This document shows, one piece after another, positions 24,761 through 32,411 of a stretch of 64,000 nucleotides of DNA. Under the pieces are notes generated by a model, which had not been told where the DNA came from, did not search any database, and worked only from the letters and a program-made list of their open reading frames with translations. The stretch spans positions 558,001-622,000 of the forward strand of contig NZ_JANAVF010000001.1 of the NCBI RefSeq assembly GCF_024213195.1, given 5' to 3'. Position numbers and translations under genes: made by a program. Each line of letters opens with the position of its first letter. Position 1 is the stretch's first letter. The DNA comes from Streptomyces sp. TBY4 (GTDB taxonomy: Bacteria; Actinomycetota; Actinomycetes; Streptomycetales; Streptomycetaceae).

Positions 24761-25614
24761 ACCCGCGCCCGGGCCGCGCGGGCGATCGGGAGGTAGCGCA
24801 GTCGCTCCGGCAGCAGCGGTACGAGGAGGCGTACGGCCGTGCTGAACCGGCGCAGGCGCCGCTCCTGGGCCGGGGTCCACTCCAGGCCGATGGCGGCGCG
24901 CGCCTCGGGCGGCATGTAGCCGGCGGTGACGAAGGCCCGGAAGTGCAGGAAGGCGGCCCGCAGGACGGGCCAGGTCAGGCGCAGCAGGAGCCGGACCGGC
25001 AGCGGCCCTCCGGCGGGGCGGGGCAGCGGCGCGTCGGTGGCGAGGAGTTCGCGGGCGACCTTGGTGGGCTCGATCTCCTCGGCCAGCATCCGGTGGTAGT
25101 AGGGCCAGTACTCCTCGATGGTCTGCGGCATGTCCCGGTCGTGCAGTCCGAGGATGCGGCCGACCTGGAGCCACTCGCGGTAGAGCTGCCGCTCCTGGGC
25201 CGGGGTGAAGGGCCGCAGCAGGTAGCGCCCGGCGTAGAGGTAGACCGGGAAGCCGGTGGCGTGCACCCAGGCGTAGCAGGCCGGGTCGAGGGAGTGGTAG
25301 CGGCGCCCCCGGGTGTCGGTGCCCTGGATCTCCTTGTGCAGGCGGCGCACCCGGCGCCCCTCGGCCGCGGCGTCGGCCCCGCCGTACACCCACAGCTGGA
25401 CGGAGCGCAGGGAGCGCTCGCCGCGGCCCCAGGGGTCGGTGCGGAAGACGGAGTGCTCGTCGACCCCGGCGCCGATGGCGGGATGGGCGACCTGCATGGT
25501 GAAGGCGGCGGGCAGCATGAGCAGCGCGCGGACGTCTCCGGCGATGGTCCAGAGCACTCCCCCGGGCGGCGGGGGTTCCGGCTCGCTCCGGTCCGTCCGC
25601 TCCGTCGTGCTCAT
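24742..25614 (-). CDS. MpaB/Lcp-like oxygenase (DUF2236)
   Basis: 290 residues. Family motifs: DVRALLMLPAAFTMQVAHPAIGAGVDEHSVF near the N terminus, then RVRRLHKEIQGTDTRGRRYHSLDPACYAWVHATGF with the conserved histidines, and YYHRMLAEEI. Relatives are haem-dependent latex-clearing oxygenase Lcp and the MpaB oxygenase of mycophenolic acid synthesis. There is no signal peptide and no hydrophobic anchor, so it is probably cytoplasmic. Substrate unknown. Convergent with the M1 peptidase across a shared hairpin. ATG at 25614. Confidence 0.8.
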   Translation of the reverse strand: MSTTERTDRSEPEPPPPGGVLWTIAGDVRALLMLPAAFTMQVAHPAIGAGVDEHSVFRTDPWGRGERSLRSVQLWVYGGADAAAEGRRVRRLHKEIQGTDTRGRRYHSLDPACYAWVHATGFPVYLYAGRYLLRPFTPAQERQLYREWLQVGRILGLHDRDMPQTIEEYWPYYHRMLAEEIEPTKVARELLATDAPLPRPAGGPLPVRLLLRLTWPVLRAAFLHFRAFVTAGYMPPEARAAIGLEWTPAQERRLRRFSTAVRLLVPLLPERLRYLPIARAARARVRAAAR

Positions 25615-25709
25615 GCGTGTGCCCCCAGGGTGTCGAACCGGCTGTTCTCCCAGTATGCAGGGGGTCCGGCGGCTTCCGCCGGAGCCTGTGGACGGTGCAT
25701 CCTGCGGCC

Positions 25710-25985
25710 ATGAACCTGTCCCCCTCGGCCGTGGTGCAGACCCTGGCCCCCTGGGTGCTGGCCGGGGCGGCCGTGACGCTGGCCCTGGTCCTCGCGGTGC
25801 TCGTCGCGCTGTTCGCGCCGCCGTACTTCCTCCTGCGGCTGCGCCGCCACCGGGAGGAGGGCGCCGGAGCCGGGGACGGCGCCGGCGACAGCCCGGAAGC
25901 AGGCGGCATCGGCGGCTTCACCTGGGCCTCCGAGCCGGACGAAGACGGGGACGGCAACCGGGACGAGGACCGACGCGCCGGCTGA
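25710..25985 (+). CDS. Small single-span membrane protein
   Basis: 91 residues. One transmembrane segment at about residues 10-42 (LAPWVLAGAAVTLALVLAVLVALFAPPYFLLRLRR) followed by basic residues and an acidic, Gly/Asp-rich cytoplasmic tail (EEGAGAGDGAGDSPEAGG...DEDGDGNRDEDRR). Third codon positions are strongly GC-rich, supporting a real gene. I see no clear ribosome site before ATG 25710, so it could be leaderless. No family recognised. It is divergent from the MpaB gene. Confidence 0.6.
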   Translation: MNLSPSAVVQTLAPWVLAGAAVTLALVLAVLVALFAPPYFLLRLRRHREEGAGAGDGAGDSPEAGGIGGFTWASEPDEDGDGNRDEDRRAG

Positions 25986-26115
25986 GGCCGGCCCCGGGAG
26001 CACCGAAGAAGTACGACTGCGTCCAGAAACCCGTGTCATGGGTGTTACCGCGAAGTAACCCTGGCTGCTTGGATGGCGGAGCCGATCTTCCCCCACAGGA
26101 ACGAGGGAGACCTCC

Positions 26116-27102
26116 ATGCCCCAGACCCAGCCCCGCAGGGCCCGCGCCGCCGCCGCGGCCGTCGCCGCGATCGCCGTCGGATCGCTCGTCGCGGCCACCG
26201 CCCCGGCCGCCACCGCCGCGGAGAGCGCCGCGCCGCGGCTCAGCGTGCTGTCGTACAACGCGTTCCTGATGAGCAAGAACCTGTACCCCAACTGGGGCCA
26301 GGACCACCGGGCGGCGGAGATCCCGAAGGCCGCCTGGTACCAGGGCCACGACGTGGTCGTCCTCCAGGAGGCCTTCGACAACGGGGCCTCCGACGCGCTG
26401 AAGGCCAACTCGGCCGCGCAGTACCCGTACCAGACCCCCGTCGTGGGCCGCAGCAAGAGCGGCTGGGACGCCACGGGCGGCGCGTACTCCGCCACCACCC
26501 CGGAGGACGGCGGGGTCACGATCCTCAGCAAGTGGCCGATCGTGCGCAAGGAGCAGGTGGTCTACAAGGACGCCTGCGGCGCCGACTGGTGGTCGAACAA
26601 GGGCTTCGCCTACGTCGTGCTGAACGTGAACGGCACCAAGGTCCACGTGGTCGGCACGCACGCCCAGTCCACCGACCCGGGCTGCGGCGCGGGCGAGGCG
26701 GCCGAGATGCGCGCCCGCCAGTTCCGGGCCATGGACGCCTTCCTGGACGGCAAGAACATCCCGGCGAACGAGCAGGTCATCGTGGCGGGCGACATGAACG
26801 TCGACTCGCGCACCCCGGAGTTCGCCACCATGCTGGCCAACGCCGACCTGGCGGACTCCGACACCCGCACGGGGCACACGTACTCCTTCGACACCGCGCT
26901 GAACTCGATAGCGAAGTACCGCTACCCGACCGACCCGCGCGAGGACCTGGACTACGTGCTCTACCGCAAGGGCAACGCCCGCCCGGCGGGCTGGGAGAAC
27001 AACGTGGTCCTGGAGCAGTCGGCGCCCTGGACGGTCTCCAGCTGGGGCACCTCCTACACGTACAGCAACCTCTCCGACCACTACCCGCTGATCGGCCGCT
27101 GA
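26116..27102 (+). CDS. Secreted sphingomyelinase C-like phosphodiesterase
   Basis: 328 residues with a Tat/Sec-type signal peptide (RRARAAAAAVAAIAVGSLVAATAPAATAAES). The endonuclease/exonuclease/phosphatase fold follows: LSVLSYNAFLMSKNLYPNWGQDHRAAEIP, VVVLQEAFDN (metal-binding Glu), VVGTHAQSTDPGCG, VIVAGDMNVDSRTPEF (catalytic Asp/Asn) and YSNLSDHYPLIGR (catalytic His). This is the neutral sphingomyelinase/beta-toxin group, so release of phosphocholine from a phospholipid outside the cell is the likely reaction. GAGGGAGA ribosome site before ATG 26116. Upstream at 26044-26059 is a short dyad GTTAC-N6-GTAAC. Confidence 0.88.
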   Translation: MPQTQPRRARAAAAAVAAIAVGSLVAATAPAATAAESAAPRLSVLSYNAFLMSKNLYPNWGQDHRAAEIPKAAWYQGHDVVVLQEAFDNGASDALKANSAAQYPYQTPVVGRSKSGWDATGGAYSATTPEDGGVTILSKWPIVRKEQVVYKDACGADWWSNKGFAYVVLNVNGTKVHVVGTHAQSTDPGCGAGEAAEMRARQFRAMDAFLDGKNIPANEQVIVAGDMNVDSRTPEFATMLANADLADSDTRTGHTYSFDTALNSIAKYRYPTDPREDLDYVLYRKGNARPAGWENNVVLEQSAPWTVSSWGTSYTYSNLSDHYPLIGR

Positions 27103-27115
27103 TCCAGTACGACGA

Positions 27116-27150
27116 GGGGGGTGCTCGCCGCGATCCGGCGAGCACCCCCC
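27116..27150. terminator. Strong bidirectional terminator
   Basis: A perfect 15-bp stem (GGGGGGTGCTCGCCG and its complement), 5-nt loop CGATC, followed by TTT on the plus strand. It separates the sphingomyelinase gene from the convergent aspartate decarboxylase operon. Confidence 0.9.
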
Positions 27151-27168
27151 TTTGCCGCGGCGCGACCG

Positions 27169-28827
27169 TCAGCCGTTGGCCTTCGACCGCTCCCACTCGC
27201 TCGCGTAGTCGTTGAAGATCGCCCGCAGGTGGTGGCCGATCTTCAGGTAGTCCAGGTCGTCGAGGTTGGCCAGCGAGACGCGCACCGACCACTGGGGGCC
27301 GTCGAAGCCGCCGCCGTTGAGGAGGACCACCGAGGTCTGCTCGGCGAGCCGGAAGAGCGGGTCGACGGGCTCGTAGTTCTTCTCCAGGAAGTCCGCGAAG
27401 TCCTTGCCGTGGACCCGTTCCGCCTCGGCCAGCAGGTCGAGCTCGATGTAGTACCCGGCCCTGCGGTCGTCATCGGAGATCTTCATCTGGGCGCCCTCCA
27501 GCAGCAGGTCGAGCCTGCGGTGGACGATCTGCCGGATGCGCTCCTTGTAGGCCTGGCCCTCGTCCAGCATGTCGAAGAGCGAGAAGAGCACCATCATCGT
27601 CTGCTGCGGCAGCGAGAGGCCGGCCGTGTGGTTGAGGGCCACCGACCGGGAGTCCGCGACGAGCCGGTCGATGAAGCGGATCTTCTCCGGCTCCAGGGTG
27701 AGGGTGCCGTACCGCTTGGCCAGGCGGTCCTTCTGGTCCTGCGGGAACGCGGCGATCATGTCGTCGATGACGTTGTCGTCGTGCAGGCCGATGACGCCGA
27801 GCCGCCAGCCCGTGCAGCCGTAGTGCTTGGAGTACGAGTACACGAGCAGGGTGTTGCGGGGCAGGTCGGCGGCGATCGAGCGGAAGCCGGGCACGAAGGT
27901 GCCGTACACGTCGTCCGTGACGATCAGCAGGTTCGGGTTGCTGGTGGCGACGATGTCCTTGATCTGGTTCGCCACCCGGTCGCTGAGCGCGAGCGAGGGC
28001 GGGTTGGACGGATTGACCAGGCAGACGAGCTTCACGGACGGGTCGGCCAGCTTGGCGACCTCCTCCTCCGGGTAGCGCCACTGGCGCACCCCGGTCTCGG
28101 CGAAGAGGCTCGCGGAGACGTTGACCACCTCGAACTCGAAGGTGTCGAGCTCGGGGATCTCGATGTACGGGGTGAACACCGGGGTCATCAGGGCGATCTT
28201 GTCGCCCTTCTTCAGGATCCCGTTCTTCATCAGGGAGTCGAAGATGTAGCACATGGCGGCGGTGCCGCCCTCGGTGGCGAAGAGCGAGAGGTTGTTGCCC
28301 GCCGGCGGCTTCTTGTCGAACATCTCGTCGGCGACGTAGCCGCGCACGATCTGCTCCGCGTGGGTCAGCATCCGGTCCGGGACCGGGTAGTTGTCGCCGG
28401 TGATGGAGTCGGTCAGCTCGTGCAGGAAGGCGTCCTTGTCGAAGGGCCAGCGCGACAGGGCGTACTGGACGCAGGCGGACAGCATCTCCACGCCGGCCAG
28501 GTCGGGGTGGCGCCGCGCCCAGGAGTCGAACCGCTCCCCGATGCCCTTCTTCTCCGGCATCCCGCCGAGGTTGTCGGCGGTCCACACCCGCCGGGACTCC
28601 TCCAGCGCGAAGTAGCCCAGCGCGTAGAAGGCCTCGCGCGGCCCGGTGGCGATCCAGTTCGGGTTGCCGCGGCCCGCGTTGAGCATGGCGCGGGCGGTGG
28701 TGTCCTTCTGGCCCGGCTTGTCGGCCTGGGCGGCCGTGGCGAGCTGGATGAACTTGTCCTTCAGCTCGAACGGGCTGAGCTGCGCGAAGGACTGGATCTC
28801 CTCGCGGCTGAAAGTGGTCTCCGGCAC
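27169..28827 (-). CDS. aspD: Aspartate 4-decarboxylase (bifunctional aspartate aminotransferase/decarboxylase)
   Basis: 552 residues, much longer than ordinary type I aminotransferases and matching the aspartate beta-decarboxylase group. The PLP lysine lies in VYSYSKHYGCTGWRLG (K334); VNPSNPP (271-277) and VTDDVYGTF (303-311) are the cofactor-binding motifs. The long N-terminal region with NAGRGNPNWIATGPREAF is specific to this group. It converts L-aspartate to L-alanine and CO2, consuming a proton. It is last in an operon behind two AspT-type carriers, the arrangement that gives an electrogenic aspartate/alanine cycle in Tetragenococcus. GTG start at 28827 with AAAGGA 7 nt upstream. Confidence 0.92.
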   Translation of the reverse strand: MPETTFSREEIQSFAQLSPFELKDKFIQLATAAQADKPGQKDTTARAMLNAGRGNPNWIATGPREAFYALGYFALEESRRVWTADNLGGMPEKKGIGERFDSWARRHPDLAGVEMLSACVQYALSRWPFDKDAFLHELTDSITGDNYPVPDRMLTHAEQIVRGYVADEMFDKKPPAGNNLSLFATEGGTAAMCYIFDSLMKNGILKKGDKIALMTPVFTPYIEIPELDTFEFEVVNVSASLFAETGVRQWRYPEEEVAKLADPSVKLVCLVNPSNPPSLALSDRVANQIKDIVATSNPNLLIVTDDVYGTFVPGFRSIAADLPRNTLLVYSYSKHYGCTGWRLGVIGLHDDNVIDDMIAAFPQDQKDRLAKRYGTLTLEPEKIRFIDRLVADSRSVALNHTAGLSLPQQTMMVLFSLFDMLDEGQAYKERIRQIVHRRLDLLLEGAQMKISDDDRRAGYYIELDLLAEAERVHGKDFADFLEKNYEPVDPLFRLAEQTSVVLLNGGGFDGPQWSVRVSLANLDDLDYLKIGHHLRAIFNDYASEWERSKANG

Positions 28828-28876
28828 GGTGCCATCCTTTGCTTGAAGGGGGCTTTGGTTCGAGGGGGCTGTGCGT

Positions 28877-30580
28877 TCAGTGGTTGAGGAGGACGATCAC
28901 CGCGCCCCAGATCGTCAGCAGTACGTTGCTGACCGCATAGGGGATCGTGTAACCGAGCGTCGGCACCTGGGATTTGGACTCTTCGTTGACGGCTCCGATG
29001 GCCGCCGTGGTGGTCTGGCCGCCGGCCAGTACGCCCATCAGGATCGGGAAGCGGATCTTCTGGATGTGATGGCCCACGAGGAAGCCCACCAGCAGCGGGA
29101 TCAGCGTGATGACCGCACCCCAGATCAGCAGCCCCCAACCGGCGGAGGCGAGCCCGCTGGTGAAGCTGGGCCCGGCGTTGAGGCCGACGACCGCGACGAA
29201 GAGGCACAGGCCGAGGGTGTCCATGAACCACTGGGCCCCGGGCGGGACGTTGCCGTAGGTCGGGTACCTGCCGCGGATCCAGCCGAAGACCAGGCCCATG
29301 ATCAGCGCGCCGCCCGAGGTGGACAGCGAGATCGGGACCCCGCCGGCGGTGAGGGCCGGGATGCCGAGGCAGCCGCCGAGGAAGATGCCGAGGCCCACCC
29401 AGATCATGTCGGTGGCGAAGCTGGTCGGGACCGGCTTGCCGATGGCCCGCCCGGCCGGGTCCACCAGGCGCTTGGGACCGGAGAGGATCAGGGTGTCGCC
29501 GCGCTCCAGCTGGGTGGAGAGCCGGTAGGGGAACTCCGCGCCGGAACGGTAGAGCTTGTCGATGTAGACGCCGACCATGAAGGGCTCGGCCCGCAGTTCC
29601 GCGATGGTCTTGCCCAGCTGCGCCTTCTCGGAGGCGACCACGTGCAGGTTCTCCGTCTGGTAGCCGAGGAGTTCGACGTCGTCGGCCTCGGGGCCGATGT
29701 GCGTGCGGGCGTCGAACTCGACGAGGGATCCGCGCAGGGCGCTGACGGCGACGACGTCGCCCGCGGCCAGGACGGTCTGCTGGGTGTGTTCGATGATCGC
29801 GCCGTCCCGGCGGATCCGGGTCAGGTAGATCCGGTGACCCAGCGACTTCTGCTGGTTCTCGAAGTCGTCGATGGTCCGGCCCACGAGGTCGGGCCGCTGG
29901 ATCGTGTAGGCCCGCAGGACGACCTCGTAGTAGCCCTCGTGCAGGTCGGGGTCGTCACTGGGCGCGTCGAGCTCCTTGGCGAGCTGGGCGCTCTCGGCGG
30001 CCAGGTTCCGGCGGTAGAGCCGGGGCAGCACGTTGGCCAGGAGCATCGCGCAGAGGATGGTGCCGAGCGGGTAGGTGACGGCGTAGCCGACCGCGACGAG
30101 GTTCTGCTGCTCGGTGATCTCGGACGGGCTGAGTCCGGGAAGGTTGCCGATCGCGTCCTGGGCGACGCCGATGACGGCGGACTGGGTGAGTGCGCCGCCG
30201 AGCAGGCCCGCGCTGAGCCCGGGGCCGTAGCCGAGCATCACGGCGAAGCCCCAGGAGACGAGCAGGCCGGTGACGCAGACGATCACCGCGTTGAGGACCT
30301 GCGGCAGGCCGTCCCTCTTCAGGCCCCGGAAGAACTGCGGGCCGACCTTGTAGCCGAGGGCGAAGAGGAACATCGTGAAGAAGAGGTTCTTCACGGTCCC
30401 GTCAATGGTGATCTTGAACTGCGCGCCGAAGACCAGGCCCACGATGAGGCAGCCCGTGACGGCGCCCAGCCCGATGGCCTTCCACCGCAGTTTGCCGACG
30501 AGGAAGCCGAAGGCGACGGTGATGAAGACCAGGAGTTCGGGATGTGGCTTGAAGATGTTCCGTACGAGGAAGTCGATCAT
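28877..30580 (-). CDS. aspT: Aspartate:alanine antiporter family carrier (AAEX), second copy
   Basis: 567 residues. Two membrane halves (about 1-175 and 395-567), each with five hydrophobic segments. Between them is a hydrophilic region with two RCK-C/TrkA-C-like modules (RPDLVGRTIDDFENQQKSLG... and LGKTIAELRAEPFMVGVYIDKLYRSG). Family motifs: ALGYKVGPQFFRGL and GGALTQSAVIGVAQDA in the first half, VVGLNAGPSFTSGL and LAGGQTTTAAIGAV in the second. It exchanges aspartate for alanine across the cytoplasmic membrane. It differs clearly from the upstream paralogue (27-nt-class gap of 24 nt between them), so a heteromeric or dual-specificity pair is possible. Confidence 0.9.
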   Translation of the reverse strand: MIDFLVRNIFKPHPELLVFITVAFGFLVGKLRWKAIGLGAVTGCLIVGLVFGAQFKITIDGTVKNLFFTMFLFALGYKVGPQFFRGLKRDGLPQVLNAVIVCVTGLLVSWGFAVMLGYGPGLSAGLLGGALTQSAVIGVAQDAIGNLPGLSPSEITEQQNLVAVGYAVTYPLGTILCAMLLANVLPRLYRRNLAAESAQLAKELDAPSDDPDLHEGYYEVVLRAYTIQRPDLVGRTIDDFENQQKSLGHRIYLTRIRRDGAIIEHTQQTVLAAGDVVAVSALRGSLVEFDARTHIGPEADDVELLGYQTENLHVVASEKAQLGKTIAELRAEPFMVGVYIDKLYRSGAEFPYRLSTQLERGDTLILSGPKRLVDPAGRAIGKPVPTSFATDMIWVGLGIFLGGCLGIPALTAGGVPISLSTSGGALIMGLVFGWIRGRYPTYGNVPPGAQWFMDTLGLCLFVAVVGLNAGPSFTSGLASAGWGLLIWGAVITLIPLLVGFLVGHHIQKIRFPILMGVLAGGQTTTAAIGAVNEESKSQVPTLGYTIPYAVSNVLLTIWGAVIVLLNH

Positions 30581-30604
30581 GCTGGTACCCGTCCTGGTGG
30601 GGGG

Positions 30605-32290
30605 TCAGGCGCCGAGGATCCCGACGAGGATCGGTCCGGTGAGTGGGAGCAGGAAGTTGGACAGGGCGTAGGTGATCGTGTAGCCGAGCATCGGCACCGA
30701 GCTCTGGGCCACCTGCGTGACCGAGGTGATGGCCGGTGTGGAGCACTGCTGTCCGGCGATGGCGCCGATGAGCAGCGGCTTCTCGATCTTCAGGAGCTTG
30801 CGCCCGACGATCAGCGAGATCGTGGCCGGTACGAGGACCATGGCGATCCCGGCGAACGGCAGCAGGGCCCCGTACTCCTTGAGCAGCGGCCAGGCCTGCG
30901 GTCCCGAGGTCAGACCGGTGCAGGCGATGAAGACCGCGAGCCCCATGTCCTTGATGGTGGTGGCAGCTTGGGGCGGGAAGGCGCCGAAGGTCTGCCGGCG
31001 GGAGCGGAACCAGCCGAAGAGCAGACCCGAGATCAGGCAGCCGCCGCCGGTGCCGAGGGAGAGTGGGACCCCGCCGAAGCGGACCACGATCTGTCCGATG
31101 AGCGAGCCGAGCGCGATGCCCAGACCGAGGTAGATGAAGTCGGTGGCGTCGTTCTTGGCCACCGTTCCGATCTTCTCCACGATCCGGTTGAGGCCCGCGC
31201 GGGCGCCCACGAGGGTGACGACGTCACCGCGCTCGACGACGGTGTCCGGGTTGGCGGGCAGGTGCTGCTCGCCGCGGAGCACGTCGGTCACGTACACACC
31301 GCTGCGCTGGAACTCCGCGTGGGTGGCGCGGATCTCGCCCAGGGACTTGCCTGCGACCGACTTGTCGGTCATCGCGACCTGCCGGGTGGCCAGCGGGGTG
31401 TCCACCCCCGGGATGCCGGGGGTCTCCGGTCCGATGGCCCGGCCCGCCGCGATGGCCTCGGAGCGCCGTCCGACCACGAGCACGAGGTCGGAGAGGGTGA
31501 GTTCGAGGTCCGGGGCGGGGGTGAGGTCCTTGGAGCCGCGCCGGACGGCCTCCACGGTGACTCCGCCGCCGAAGGCCGCCTCCAGGTTCCCGACGGTACG
31601 GCCGTCGGCGAGGGTGACCAGGTGGGTGCGCCCGACCAGGCCGGGCATCGCCTCGCGCTCGTCGCTCTGCAGGCCGCCGCCGGCGCCGCCGCCGCGCATC
31701 TTCTCCCACAGGGCGCGCGAGGCGTCCGCGAGGTTGACGCGGAGCATCATCGGCATGATCTGGCTGGTGTAGATGACGATGGTGACCAGGCCGAAGAGGT
31801 AGCAGACCGTGTACGCGGTGGCCACGTGGCCCTGGTACGTGGAGATCTGGTCCGGGGTCAGGTCGGGCAGTTTGCCGATGGCCTCGGTGGCGGTGCCGAC
31901 CACGGCGGATTCGGTGGCCGCGCCGGCGAGGATGCCGGAGGCGGTGCCGACGTCGAGGTCGAAGGCCTTGGCCAGCAGATAGGCCAGGCCGAGCACGCTG
32001 ATGAGCTCGATGAAGCAGAGCGCGAAGAAGCGCATGCTCTTGCGGTTGAGGTTGGCGAAGAACTGCGGTCCCGCCATGTAGCCGAGGGCGAAGATGAAGA
32101 GCGCGAAGAAGATCGTCTTCACGTCCGCATCGATCTCGATCTTGGCCCAGGCGCCGAGCAGCAACGACACGATCAGCGTGCCGCAGATGCCGCCGAGGGT
32201 GATCGGGCCGACGCGCACCTTGCCGAGCAGGTAGCCGGCCGCCAGGCAGAGGAACAGGGCGAGTTCGGGGTGGTCTTGCAGCACACCCAT
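30605..32290 (-). CDS. aspT: Aspartate:alanine antiporter family carrier (AAEX), first copy
   Basis: 561 residues, same plan as the next gene: membrane half, two RCK-C-like modules (TVGNLEAAFGGGVTVEAVRRGSK; AGKSLGEIRATHAEFQRSGVYV), second membrane half. Motifs ALGYMAGPQFFANL, GAATESAVVGTATEAIGKL, CTGLTSGPQAWPLL and IAGQQCSTPAITSVT correspond position for position to those of the downstream copy, but the substrate-region residues differ (ATESAVVG versus LTQSAVIG). First gene of the aspT-aspT-aspD operon. A hairpin upstream (32353-32390) isolates it from the acyl-CoA ligase gene. ATG at 32290. Confidence 0.9.
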   Translation of the reverse strand: MGVLQDHPELALFLCLAAGYLLGKVRVGPITLGGICGTLIVSLLLGAWAKIEIDADVKTIFFALFIFALGYMAGPQFFANLNRKSMRFFALCFIELISVLGLAYLLAKAFDLDVGTASGILAGAATESAVVGTATEAIGKLPDLTPDQISTYQGHVATAYTVCYLFGLVTIVIYTSQIMPMMLRVNLADASRALWEKMRGGGAGGGLQSDEREAMPGLVGRTHLVTLADGRTVGNLEAAFGGGVTVEAVRRGSKDLTPAPDLELTLSDLVLVVGRRSEAIAAGRAIGPETPGIPGVDTPLATRQVAMTDKSVAGKSLGEIRATHAEFQRSGVYVTDVLRGEQHLPANPDTVVERGDVVTLVGARAGLNRIVEKIGTVAKNDATDFIYLGLGIALGSLIGQIVVRFGGVPLSLGTGGGCLISGLLFGWFRSRRQTFGAFPPQAATTIKDMGLAVFIACTGLTSGPQAWPLLKEYGALLPFAGIAMVLVPATISLIVGRKLLKIEKPLLIGAIAGQQCSTPAITSVTQVAQSSVPMLGYTITYALSNFLLPLTGPILVGILGA

Positions 32291-32352
32291 GGGCGATCAG
32301 CCGCCCTTGCCGGGTGGCGTTGCGGGTTCAGGGCATATGCACATTCCCCCAC

Positions 32353-32390
32353 CCTTGCCCGGTGATCACTCTTCCGCTCACCGGGCAGGG
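32353..32390 (-). terminator. Terminator after the acyl-CoA ligase gene
   Basis: Arms TGCCCGGTGA (32356-32365) and TCACCGGGCA (32378-32387), extended by three more pairs including one G-U, loop of 12 nt. It starts about 22 nt beyond the ligase stop codon and lies before the aspT operon. Confidence 0.75.
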
Positions 32391-32411
32391 CCATTCGTGT
32401 GACGGGGCTTG

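Noticed and set aside
28871..32365. Very long open frame (over 1,100 codons) on the plus strand opposite the aspT and aspD genes
   Set aside because: It is the antisense frame of high-GC genes, with composition rich in Asp/Gly/Ala/Val/His and no domain; the minus-strand products are complete, recognisable proteins.
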